From an uncultured Bacteroidales bacterium (GTDB lineage Bacteria > Bacteroidota > Bacteroidia > Bacteroidales > UBA932), in NCBI GenBank assembly GCA_900546445.1, contig URCV01000001.1, positions 1-64,000 on the forward strand: 64,000 bases of DNA, read 5' to 3'. Shown here piece by piece: positions 53,254-61,083 of this stretch; the first letter of the stretch is position 1; each line of letters starts with the position of its first letter. The notes beneath the pieces are model-generated. The model ran no database searches and was not told the origin of the DNA. It was given only the letters and a program-made list of their open reading frames with translations. A program made the position numbers and the translations under genes.

Positions 53254-54915
53254 TTACGCGTCGATTTTAAAGGAATCCTTCAGCGAAGTAGTCTTGTTGA
53301 AGACAGGATGCTCCGCAGTGCTGTCCTTATCCTGAATATAATATCCTACACGCTCGAATTGGACTGCGATTCCGGACTTGTCTTCCAGAAGTGCCGGCTC
53401 TGCCCAGCCAGTCTCGACGATAAGGCTATCCGGATTCAAGAAGTCCTTATAGTCCTTATCTTCAGGAACCTGACTCATATCCTGAAGGGTAAAGAGCTTA
53501 TCGTACTGACGAAGCTCGACTTCCTTAGCGAACTGGGCGGATACCCAATGGATGGTTCCCTTAACGGAACGCCACTCTCCTGCACCCGGCTTGGTGGTAG
53601 GATCGTAGGTGCACTTGAGTTCCACTACCCTGCCATTCTCGTCCTTTATGACTTCCTCGCACTTGATGATGTAGGTGTATTTCAGTCGAACTTCTCCGTC
53701 CGGTTTCAGGCGGAAGAACTTCTTAGGAGCGTCTTCCATAAAGTCTGCCCTGTCAATGAGGAGCTCGCCGGTGAAAGGAACCTTTCTGGTAGCACCTTCC
53801 GGTTCTGCCGGATTCAGTGGGGCATTGAACCATTCTACCTGTCCTTCAGGCCAATTCACTATCGTAAGTTTTATAGGGTCTGCGCCTACTACCATATAGC
53901 GGTTAGATCTGGCGTTAAGGTCCTGACGCACACACCATTCGAGGAGTTGCAGGTCGATGAGCTGGTCGCGCTTGGTGACGCCTATCTTTTCGCAGAACAT
54001 CTTGATGGCCTCCGGAGTGTAACCACGCCTGCGCACACCGCAAAGTGTAGGCATACGAGGGTCGTCCCATCCGCTTACAAGGTTTTTCTGAACGAGTTCG
54101 AGAAGCTTGCGCTTGGACATAAGGGTATAGGTGAGGTTCAGTCTCGCAAATTCATACTGATGCGAAGGATAGATGCCGAGGGCCTGGATGAACCAGTCAT
54201 ACAATGGTCTGTGCACATCGAACTCAAGGGTACAGATGGAGTGTGTGATGTGCTCTATGGAGTCGCACTCTCCATGGGTATAGTCGTACATCGGGTAGAT
54301 GCACCACTTGTCTCCGGTTCTGTGATGATGTGCGTGTTTGATGCGGTACATCAACGGGTCACGGAACATCATATTAGGATGAGCCATATCTATCTTGGCA
54401 CGAAGCACTTTCTCTCCGTCGGCGTATTTGCCGTCGCGCATCTCGCGGAAAAGACGGAGGTTCTCTTCCACGCTGCGATTCCTGTACGGGCTCTCTACGC
54501 CAGGCTTGTCTACCGTGCCGCGGCCTGCGGAAATCTCTTCCTGGGTCTGGTCGTCGACATAGGCCAATCCCCTACGTATCATATCTTCGGCCCACTGGTA
54601 CAACTGTTCGAAGTAATCAGAAGCATAGAGTTCCTTCTCCCATTGATAACCAAGCCATTTGATATCTTCCTTTATAGCGTCTACATATTCGGTGTCTTCC
54701 TTCGTAGGGTTCGTGTCGTCGTAGCGAAGGTTAGTCTTTCCGCCGTATTTCTGGGCCAATCCGAAATTGATGCACAGGCTCTTGGCGTGTCCCAAGTGCA
54801 AGTATCCGTTCGGCTCCGGAGGGAAACGCGTAAGCACGCTTTTTATTCTTCCACTCTTAAGATCGTCCTCGATAATCTCCTCGAGGAAATTCAGTTTTTT
54901 TGTTGCTTCTTCCAT
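53254..54915 (-). CDS. glnS: Glutaminyl-tRNA synthetase
   Basis: A 553-residue class I synthetase charging tRNA-Gln directly. FPPEPNGYLHLGHAK carries the HIGH motif (40-43), ARLNLTYTLMSKRKL the KMSKS variant near 260, and a two-barrel anticodon-binding domain fills the C-terminal 200 residues. Length is typical. Single gene, with its own promoter (54965-54972) and terminator. Confidence 0.96.
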   Translation of the reverse strand: MEEATKKLNFLEEIIEDDLKSGRIKSVLTRFPPEPNGYLHLGHAKSLCINFGLAQKYGGKTNLRYDDTNPTKEDTEYVDAIKEDIKWLGYQWEKELYASDYFEQLYQWAEDMIRRGLAYVDDQTQEEISAGRGTVDKPGVESPYRNRSVEENLRLFREMRDGKYADGEKVLRAKIDMAHPNMMFRDPLMYRIKHAHHHRTGDKWCIYPMYDYTHGECDSIEHITHSICTLEFDVHRPLYDWFIQALGIYPSHQYEFARLNLTYTLMSKRKLLELVQKNLVSGWDDPRMPTLCGVRRRGYTPEAIKMFCEKIGVTKRDQLIDLQLLEWCVRQDLNARSNRYMVVGADPIKLTIVNWPEGQVEWFNAPLNPAEPEGATRKVPFTGELLIDRADFMEDAPKKFFRLKPDGEVRLKYTYIIKCEEVIKDENGRVVELKCTYDPTTKPGAGEWRSVKGTIHWVSAQFAKEVELRQYDKLFTLQDMSQVPEDKDYKDFLNPDSLIVETGWAEPALLEDKSGIAVQFERVGYYIQDKDSTAEHPVFNKTTSLKDSFKIDA

Positions 54916-54925
54916 ATCAAATAAT

Positions 54926-54972
54926 CTTTGTTAGTACAATCCTTTTCTTTGTTAGTACAATCCGCAAATATA
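54926..54972 (-). promoter_or_regulatory. glnS promoter and 21-bp tandem repeat in 5' leader
   Basis: TATATTTG on the minus strand at 54965-54972. Downstream in the leader, CTTTGTTAGTACAATCC (plus-strand reading) occurs at 54926-54942 and 54947-54963, offset 21 bases. The repeat lies between the likely transcription start and the ATG, and each copy can end near an alternative start of the message. Confidence 0.6.
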
Positions 54973-55042
54973 ATCTTTTTTCGTCTCCCACACAATAGCC
55001 TTCACCCACGCCTGCTTAATGTGTCCTCCTGTACGGTGAAAA

Positions 55043-55122
55043 GCCTGTTTGGCCGTACGGAAACTGCTAATCGCAAAAGTTCAAGCGCAAGCGAGCCGCC
55101 ACATCGAGCTCGGCGCAGCGCT
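55043..55122. repeat. Repeat module B, copy 2
   Basis: Inverted relative to 9622-9702 (GGCCGTACGGAAACTGCTAA, CAAGCGCAAGCGAGCCGCC, CATCGAGCTCGGCGCAGCG). Here B lies left of the 138-bp element in inverted orientation, a different order from copy 1. Confidence 0.7.
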
Positions 55123-55235
55123 TGATAGTAATTTTGTTTTCCCTTGCAGCAAGTCTCTTCGCTCGCAGCAATGACACCCCCTCGGACGGGAACGAAGAAT
55201 TTCAGGGTGTATTGCCTGCTCGCGGAAGGCCCGCC

Positions 55236-55373
55236 AATTCACTTTGGCAGGTCGGATGGCGTAGAACGCACTCTGTTAAGGGTGGCTTGCCAAAGTGAGA
55301 CTTTTTTAGTTCCACCTTGGCAGGGAGGTATCGATATACGCGTTCTGTGGCACATTGGCTGCCAAAGTGATTT
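55236..55373 (-). repeat. 138-bp palindromic element, copy 3
   Basis: Inverted relative to copies 1 and 2; same length. Ends AATTCACTTTGGCAG (55236-55250) and CTGCCAAAGTGATTT (55359-55373), one mismatch. Similarity to copy 1 continues outward: left to about 55150 (GGCAATACACC, CGTCCGAGG, TGCTGCGAGCG on the complement) and right to about 55435 (GAGACTAGCTCATCA, CCGGACGG). In copy 1 an extra segment of about 45 bases is present on one side. Confidence 0.85.
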
Positions 55374-55495
55374 TGATGAGCTAGTCTCAATGGCCTGCCG
55401 TCCGGTAGATCGCGGTTCTGGCCGGATGGGAATGCATATTTAGCCTAAAATTTGCTATATTTGGGGAATTAAATGATTTTAAAAAAAGGCTTATT

Positions 55496-56203
55496 ATGGA
55501 AAGACATAGATTAAGCAGTGCGATCGTGCTTAGTATCGCGATCGTGGTTTCGGGCATTATGTTGCCGGTAGCAGTAAAGAATTACAGAGCGTTCGAGAGG
55601 ACCATTACCGTCAAGGGGCTTTGCGAACGAGAGGTAGAAGCCGATAAAGTCGTATGGCCTATAAACTATAAGGTGGCAAGCGACAACTTGAACGAGCTTA
55701 CGGCGAAAATGGAAAGTAGCCGCAAGGCTATAGTTCAATTCCTTCAGGATGGTGGAATCGACGAAAGCGAAATCACCTTCTCGGCTCCTATCGTTTCCGA
55801 TAAATATTCACAAGAATACGGGGGCGACAACAGGCGTTTCAGATACATCAGCCAGAATGTCATCACCGTCTGCACGAATAAGGTCGAAAAGATACAACCG
55901 CTCACCGCGAAAGTACAGGAACTGCTTAAAGCCGGAGTCGTGGTCAGCCGCGAGAACTACTGGGAAAGCGGTATCCAATACCTCTTCGAAGGCCTTAACG
56001 ACATTAAACCGGAGATGATTCACGAGGCTATGGCCAATGCCCGCGTGGCCGCCGAGCAGTTCGCCACAGATTCCGGAAGTGAGATAGGCAAAATCAAGAC
56101 TGCGTCGCAGGGGTCGTTCAGCATAGAAGACCGCGATGCCACCACCCCTCAGATAAAGCGTGTGCGAGTAGTTACCTCCATCACCTATTACATTGAGAAA
56201 TAA
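55496..56203 (+). CDS. SIMPL domain (DUF541) protein
   Basis: A 235-residue protein with an N-terminal membrane helix (SAIVLSIAIVVSGIMLPVAV) used as signal anchor, followed by the SIMPL domain: RTITVKGLCEREVEADKVVW, a middle region with FSAPIVSDKYSQ, and EAMANARVAAEQFA near the C-terminus. SIMPL proteins are periplasmic or outer-surface beta/alpha proteins of unsettled role, linked in some bacteria to oxidative stress. TATATTTG promoter box at 55456-55463. Convergent with the CARF nuclease gene. Confidence 0.88.
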   Translation: MERHRLSSAIVLSIAIVVSGIMLPVAVKNYRAFERTITVKGLCEREVEADKVVWPINYKVASDNLNELTAKMESSRKAIVQFLQDGGIDESEITFSAPIVSDKYSQEYGGDNRRFRYISQNVITVCTNKVEKIQPLTAKVQELLKAGVVVSRENYWESGIQYLFEGLNDIKPEMIHEAMANARVAAEQFATDSGSEIGKIKTASQGSFSIEDRDATTPQIKRVRVVTSITYYIEK

Positions 56204-56211
56204 AGGGAATC

Positions 56212-57342
56212 TTACAGCTCGTGCATTTGCACGATGGTGTCGAGCCATTGTGGAAGGGACTTGACGTGCCAAGTGCGGGCAGCCATGTCTTCCGGGGCGA
56301 AACAGTATATGCCCAAATCCTTACACTTTTCCAGAAGCGAAGAGGCCACCGGCAGGTAGCTTATAAGAAGGGCCTTCGAGTTATTCCCGCCATAGGTCCT
56401 TCGCACGCTATCTATCTTAAAGATGTCGGCCGAGGTGATCTCCCCCGACTTGCATTCGATAAGAAGGAGCCTCTGCCTGTCATTTACCACCAAATCTATC
56501 TCGTTTTTCACTGCATTCCCGCCCTGCTCATTGAAAATGACGTCGTGCCAGATATCGTCCTTACCGTGGCTTCCGACATTGGCCATATGCCAATCGGACA
56601 CTACGTCGGCGACCACCACTTCCCACCAGCGTCCCAGGAACATCAGCTCGCAGCATCTCCCGGATGCCGAGTCGAAGAAGACCTCGAATCCGCGGTAGAT
56701 ACTCAGCGTGCCGCTCCGAGTCTCGATTTCGGCGCCATTGGCCAATCTCCCCTTGAAGAAGTAGTCGCCCGATTTCGGCAGGGTGAGGCTCCGGAACCAG
56801 CCCTTGGCCATTCGATAGATGTCGTAATGCCGTTCGATGAACTTCTTCACGTAATAGGCGGCGTTCACGTCGAGGCTCTTGAGCTCCGATACGTCCTCGA
56901 AGGTCCGCACACAACCGCCGTACAGTCGAAGGTAGTCTTCGTTACTGATGGCGCTGCGAAGAGGCCGGCGCACGTAGTCCGGAGTGTCTATCAAATAACC
57001 GTCCTGCGTGATATAGATCGCCCTGCAACCGTGCTCCCTGGCAGCCTTCCCCGCCGCGAGAGCCATAATCTTCGTGCCTTCGGAGAGGTTGAAGAGGAAT
57101 TCGTCTTCGGGATTTTCGGCCAATATTCTCTCGCACACGCTCACGATACCGTCCATATCGTAAGGACCCACCAAATCTTGACTCACCTTCACGCGGTCTG
57201 AGAGCAGTGAAAGAAGCGGCGCGCACAAAAGTTTACTTTCCTTCGTGACTAGCAGATGAACGAACTGCGGGCGGAACTCTTTTATCCCTAAATAGATAGT
57301 GTCGAAGTCGCGCCCTACGGTTATTATTTGGTGCTTATGCAT
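56212..57342 (-). CDS. Orphan CARF domain / PD-(D/E)xK nuclease (Card1/Can2-like, DUF1887)
   Basis: A 376-residue protein. Residues 1-140 form a CARF-like Rossmann domain: HKHQIITVGRDFDTIYLGI at the start and FLFNLSEGTKIMALAAG (85-98), which matches the conserved ring-nucleotide-binding motif of CARF proteins (usually N-x-TGGTK). Residues 200-376 carry a restriction-endonuclease fold: GRWWEVVVADVV with Glu241, KNEIDLVV with Asp283, and LLIECKSG with Glu296 and Lys298, a full E-D-ExK set. Card1 and Can2 are cyclic-tetraadenylate-activated nucleases of type III CRISPR systems; here there is no CRISPR array or cas gene in the window. The activator could be any signal nucleotide. The Gly-Gly to Glu-Gly change in the CARF motif may alter the ligand. 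Confidence 0.72.
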   Translation of the reverse strand: MHKHQIITVGRDFDTIYLGIKEFRPQFVHLLVTKESKLLCAPLLSLLSDRVKVSQDLVGPYDMDGIVSVCERILAENPEDEFLFNLSEGTKIMALAAGKAAREHGCRAIYITQDGYLIDTPDYVRRPLRSAISNEDYLRLYGGCVRTFEDVSELKSLDVNAAYYVKKFIERHYDIYRMAKGWFRSLTLPKSGDYFFKGRLANGAEIETRSGTLSIYRGFEVFFDSASGRCCELMFLGRWWEVVVADVVSDWHMANVGSHGKDDIWHDVIFNEQGGNAVKNEIDLVVNDRQRLLLIECKSGEITSADIFKIDSVRRTYGGNNSKALLISYLPVASSLLEKCKDLGIYCFAPEDMAARTWHVKSLPQWLDTIVQMHEL

Positions 57343-57378
57343 ATTACATTTCTTTTGTTAAAGATAGAAAAAATTATT

Positions 57379-57386
57379 TACCTTTG
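57379..57386 (+). promoter_or_regulatory. -7 box of OB-fold lipoprotein gene
   Basis: TACCTTTG, 41 bases before the ATG at 57427. Its upstream side covers the start of the divergent CARF nuclease gene. Confidence 0.6.
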
Positions 57387-57426
57387 CTCCCGTTTGCGCT
57401 TAGACGACTATTTTTATACTCATTTT

Positions 57427-59256
57427 ATGAATAAAATTACTAAACTTTTGTCTTTGGCAGCATCGCTCTGCCTGATTGCCGTTTCTTGTGACGACAAAAA
57501 CTCAACTACTCCTGACAAACCTAACAAACCGGACCAGCCAAGCGAACAGGGTCCTACCATTAAGGACGTACTTGCAGGCGAGATAGGCTCCACCTTCGAG
57601 GTGAAGGGAGCGCTCGTAGTCGGAGCTAACACAAATGGCGTTCTTCTCGAACAGGATGGCGAACGCATCTATGCTTTCTATGGAAGCGAGCACGGTCTCG
57701 CAAACGGTGACGTGGTAACCGTTAACGGCCCTACAGCTATGCGCAACGGTCTTCCTCAATTCGCAAGCGGATGCACCCTTTCCAAGACCGGCACCAAAGA
57801 GGTAGTCTACCCGGAGAGCAAGACTCTCAGCGTAGAGGACATCGACAACTACATGAAAAATCCTTCAGTAGAATACGTTACTTTCACAGGTACCATTCTG
57901 CTTTCCGGAAACTATACTAACGTGGAGCTCGAAGGTACCTCATATATAGGTAGCCTCGATTATATGACGGAAGACTTCAAGGCCGCCTATTCAGGACATA
58001 ACGTGACCATCACGGGATGGGCATTCGGTTCTTATAAATCTTACTTCTATGTGATTCCGGTTAAGGTCGAGGACCACGGAGTGTACGAGGAGGAGGTTCC
58101 TGCTGGCGCCATCTACTATAACACCTTCGACAAGGATCTCGCCACACAGTCCTTCGGCGACGGCGGAAACTGGCCGTTTATGGATGAATTCGACGGCTGG
58201 AAAAACGAAAAGGGCGCAGGCGTACAGAACGTTTCATACAGCTTCCAGAGCATGTCCATCCGTACCAACCAGTCTTCAAAGGGCTATCTTTCAGAGTATG
58301 AAGGCTCAGGAAAGAATAACATTTTCTTCGGCACCGCTCCTAACTTCTTCACCATAGAGAAGGTAGATGTTACCGGCAACCGCAACCTCCGCCTTCAGTT
58401 CGGCGCACAGAGATACTCTCAGGGTGGAACCAACACCTTTATCCGTCCGGACTTCGAGGTTCGCCTCTCTGCTGACGGTGAGGTATGGTCTCCTGCTCTT
58501 AACTACGACTTCGGCGACGTAGAGGACGTAGCCGGAAACTGGAGACTCGCTACGGCTGACTTCACTCTTCCTGAAGGTACTAACACCCTTTACATCAAAT
58601 TCGTGGCCAAGCTTAGCAGCGTGAACAGGCTCGACGACGTACTCCTTATCCCAGGTAAGGGTGGCAAACTCGTCGAATTCGGTAAGGAAGACGAGATTCC
58701 GCTCAGCACCATCGCAGAAGTACTCGCATCTCCTATCGAGGAAAAGTATAAGGTAGAAGGAACCATCATCGGCACACACCAGAAGGGATTCCTCGTACAG
58801 GACAAGACAGGCATCATACTGACCTTCAAGAAAAAGCACGGTATGTCTGTGGGTGACGTAGTGACTCTGGAAGGCGTAACCACCGTGTACGGCGGTATGA
58901 AGCAGTTCGGAGAGAGCACAGTAGTTACCAAGAACGGCACCGCTACCGTAACCTATCCTGAACCAGTAGAGTTCAAGGCTGCGGATTTCGACGCTTATGC
59001 TGCGGCACCTTGCATCAAATATGTTACCTACACGGGCGACTTGACCGCTACCAGGGACCAGTACTACCAGTGGCACCATAACGTGGCGGTAGAAGGCACG
59101 GCAGTAGTAGGTTCTCTCTCTTATCCTAACAATGACCTTAACGTAAAGGACTTAGAGAACAAGAAAGTGACCGTGACCGGCTACGCGATAGCAGTTTCCG
59201 GGAGCGATGTCAAATACCTCAACACTATGGTCATCGAAATCAAGGAGGCTAAGTAA
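57427..59256 (+). CDS. Lipoprotein with two OB-fold (DUF5689-like) repeats
   Basis: About 609 residues from ATG 57427, chosen because it gives the lipoprotein signal MNKITKLLSLAASLCLIAVSC; the frame is open 33 codons earlier. After a Pro/Lys linker two similar OB-fold blocks are visible: TIKDVLAGEIGSTFEVKGAL near 45 and TIAEVLASPIEEKYKVEGTI near 430, each followed by GDVVTVNG or GDVVTLEG and a Gly-rich turn. Between them lies a domain of about 170 residues with jelly-roll-like strands (LRLQFGAQRYSQGG, LYIKFVAKLSSVNRLDD), possibly carbohydrate-binding. Cell-surface location likely. Function unknown. Confidence 0.75.
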   Translation: MNKITKLLSLAASLCLIAVSCDDKNSTTPDKPNKPDQPSEQGPTIKDVLAGEIGSTFEVKGALVVGANTNGVLLEQDGERIYAFYGSEHGLANGDVVTVNGPTAMRNGLPQFASGCTLSKTGTKEVVYPESKTLSVEDIDNYMKNPSVEYVTFTGTILLSGNYTNVELEGTSYIGSLDYMTEDFKAAYSGHNVTITGWAFGSYKSYFYVIPVKVEDHGVYEEEVPAGAIYYNTFDKDLATQSFGDGGNWPFMDEFDGWKNEKGAGVQNVSYSFQSMSIRTNQSSKGYLSEYEGSGKNNIFFGTAPNFFTIEKVDVTGNRNLRLQFGAQRYSQGGTNTFIRPDFEVRLSADGEVWSPALNYDFGDVEDVAGNWRLATADFTLPEGTNTLYIKFVAKLSSVNRLDDVLLIPGKGGKLVEFGKEDEIPLSTIAEVLASPIEEKYKVEGTIIGTHQKGFLVQDKTGIILTFKKKHGMSVGDVVTLEGVTTVYGGMKQFGESTVVTKNGTATVTYPEPVEFKAADFDAYAAAPCIKYVTYTGDLTATRDQYYQWHHNVAVEGTAVVGSLSYPNNDLNVKDLENKKVTVTGYAIAVSGSDVKYLNTMVIEIKEAK

Positions 59257-59307
59257 AGCTTTACTATCGATACGAAATAGGGCGACTGATTTTTTCAGCC
59301 GCCTTTT

Positions 59308-60426
59308 TTAGTTTCTTTCGAGATTCCAGCTTTTAGGAATGCCACACTCCTTCATATTCCAATGCGCATCATAACTCTTTACAAATGTTCCTTTGTAAGA
59401 GACACCGGCAAGCCAGTCTCTTGTAGTTCCTGCAGATAGACAATCCGTAAACATGGCTTTGACATAATTAAGTTTCACGCATTTACAGAACATTCCATAA
59501 TAACAATCTTCAACTAATTTCCTCGCCGGAAGGACCGGGGCTTTCGTAAGACTCGTGCAATTATAGAACATATATCTATAACATCCCTCTGCCAATTCGG
59601 TCGCCGGAAGCGCTGGAGCTTCAATCAAACTTTTACAGCCCGAGAACATACTACTATAACAAAAGGAAGCCAATTCCGTGGCCGGCAGTTCAGGTGCTTC
59701 AGTAAGACTCTCACAACCATTGAACATATCTGAATAACAAGCATATGTCAGTTTCGCAGCAGGAAGGCTCGGAGTTATTTTAAGACTTTTGCAATCCAAG
59801 AACATACCATAATAACAATTCTCCGCCAATGCCGTCGCAGAAAGTTCCGGGGCTTTAATAAGATTCGTGCATCTTGTGAACATAAATTCATAACATCCTT
59901 CTGCCAATTCGGTAGCTGGGAGCACCGGAGCTTCAATCAGACTTTTACAACCCGCGAACATACTGTTATAACACTGATTAGATAAAGTATTTGCCGGCAA
60001 CATAGGTGCTGACATTAGCCCGTCGCAGCTCCAAAACAAAAACGCAAATGCATATTCCGGCACAGAATCAGCACTACAATCCCTACTCAGCAAGGACATA
60101 ACATTCCCCTTAGCATTTAGCTTTCCAGAAATCTTAAAATAATAATAATCTCTCGTAGTACTAGAAAACCTATCATTTCCAACTCCTCCAGCTCTAAACA
60201 TCACGTTCTCGCCGTCAGACAAAGAGATAGTCTCTCCGATGGTATATGGTTGCCAAACTCCTCCATCCAAACTATACTCCAAAGATACTTCATACGGTTC
60301 CCCTGACTTGGTCAAGGCAATAGTGGATTCTCCCGAAGATACAAAAGTTAACCCATTAAAATGATTACAGGGTGACATCCCCAAAAACACGATAATGGAA
60401 ATCAAAAGGCCTATTCTTCTTTTCAT
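59308..60426 (-). CDS. Surface protein with 26-residue Cys-Tyr/Met-Phe repeats (LRR-like)
   Basis: A 372-residue exported protein; signal MKRRIGLLISIIVFLGMSPC. Residues 30-120 form a beta-rich N-terminal domain. From 152 there are seven 26-residue repeats (starts at 152, 178, 204, 230, 256, 282, 308) of pattern CYxxMFxxCxSLxxAPxLPA, preceded by a degenerate unit at 126. These are a leucine-rich-like solenoid of the BspA-type group common in gut Bacteroidales. The C-terminal cap (TTRDWLAGVSYKGTFVKS) is present too in two decayed relatives at 60734 and 62650. TATCTTTG at 60476-60483 is the promoter box. Adhesion is inferred from the family only. Confidence 0.8.
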   Translation of the reverse strand: MKRRIGLLISIIVFLGMSPCNHFNGLTFVSSGESTIALTKSGEPYEVSLEYSLDGGVWQPYTIGETISLSDGENVMFRAGGVGNDRFSSTTRDYYYFKISGKLNAKGNVMSLLSRDCSADSVPEYAFAFLFWSCDGLMSAPMLPANTLSNQCYNSMFAGCKSLIEAPVLPATELAEGCYEFMFTRCTNLIKAPELSATALAENCYYGMFLDCKSLKITPSLPAAKLTYACYSDMFNGCESLTEAPELPATELASFCYSSMFSGCKSLIEAPALPATELAEGCYRYMFYNCTSLTKAPVLPARKLVEDCYYGMFCKCVKLNYVKAMFTDCLSAGTTRDWLAGVSYKGTFVKSYDAHWNMKECGIPKSWNLERN

Positions 60427-60733
60427 AACATTGCAAAATTCCTATACCTGAAAAAATACCCACCTGTGAGATTGTCAAAGATATAACAAAAATTGATATA
60501 TCAGAAAATGTAATAATATTGACATCTTCTTTATTGAGAAAGAGAGCATATCCCGCTCTGCTTTTTGCTGAAGGGCGATGTTTTTCATACACTATTTTCT
60601 TTGTACTGCACAAAAAAACGACTTTTTACAGATACACAGGGTTTTCCCCCTGACCCCGAATATGCCGATATGTTTCCTTCAAGAAACAAGCAATATCGCC
60701 ATGTGAAATCAATCGTTTTCAACGATTCTATCG

Positions 60734-60855
60734 TTATTCGGCTATGACGGTCCAGCCTTCCGGAATGCCATCGTCTCCCCTGACATCCCACTTGGCGTAC
60801 TTGCTCTTGACGAACGTACCGGTAGGAGCAACGCCCGAAAGCCAGTCACGAATTT
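60734..60855 (-). pseudogene. C-terminal remnant of a 26-residue-repeat surface protein
   Basis: About 40 codons without a start, reading RDWLSGVAPTGTFVKSKYAK, then WDVRGDDGIPEGW and ending VIAE at 60734. This is the same cap as at the end of the intact gene at 59308. Nothing of the repeats remains in frame upstream. Confidence 0.75.
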
Positions 60856-61083
60856 AATAGTTTTCCTCGAAAAATCCATCGAACAATTTATTTTCATTCA
60901 ATCACTTCGCCATTAGACCTACGAGCCCACTGGGTCAAAGTCGAATGGCTGCAGGTGAAATCCGGAAGGTCGTTCTCTTCCGTAAGGGTGCTGTCCTAGG
61001 CTCCCGTCCGGGATACGGGACAACCGCAAGTCCATGAAGACGATGACGATCATAGGGAATAACCGCCTATCGTCAATATCAAT
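60856..61083 (-). other. Gene-free stretch with a short ORF tail
   Basis: On the minus strand about 33 open codons (STLTEENDLPDFTCSHSTLT, QWARRSNGEVIE) end at 60894. There is no start or family I recognise; it looks like the 3' tail of a lost gene. CCCGTCCGGGATACGGG near 61002-61018 is a small imperfect hairpin. No other features seen. Confidence 0.4.

Noticed and set aside
53308..54924. 538-codon open frame antisense to glnS
   Set aside because: It mirrors glnS, which has all motifs of the synthetase; the antisense protein has no recognisable family, and codon bias of glnS explains the lack of stops.
56212..57342. CARF nuclease locus as part of a hidden type III CRISPR system in this window
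   Set aside because: No repeat-spacer array, Cas10, Csm/Cmr or other cas-like protein is found in the 64 kb.
59308..60426. 26-residue repeats as a TPR or Sel1 solenoid
   Set aside because: Period is 26, with Cys-Tyr-x-x-Met-Phe and Leu-Pro-Ala positions of the BspA-like group; it lacks the Trp/Leu/Gly/Tyr/Ala pattern of TPR or Sel1 and their 34-36-residue periods.
61002..61018. CCCGTCCGGGATACGGG as a terminator
   Set aside because: The stem is short and imperfect and lacks a T-run on either strand.
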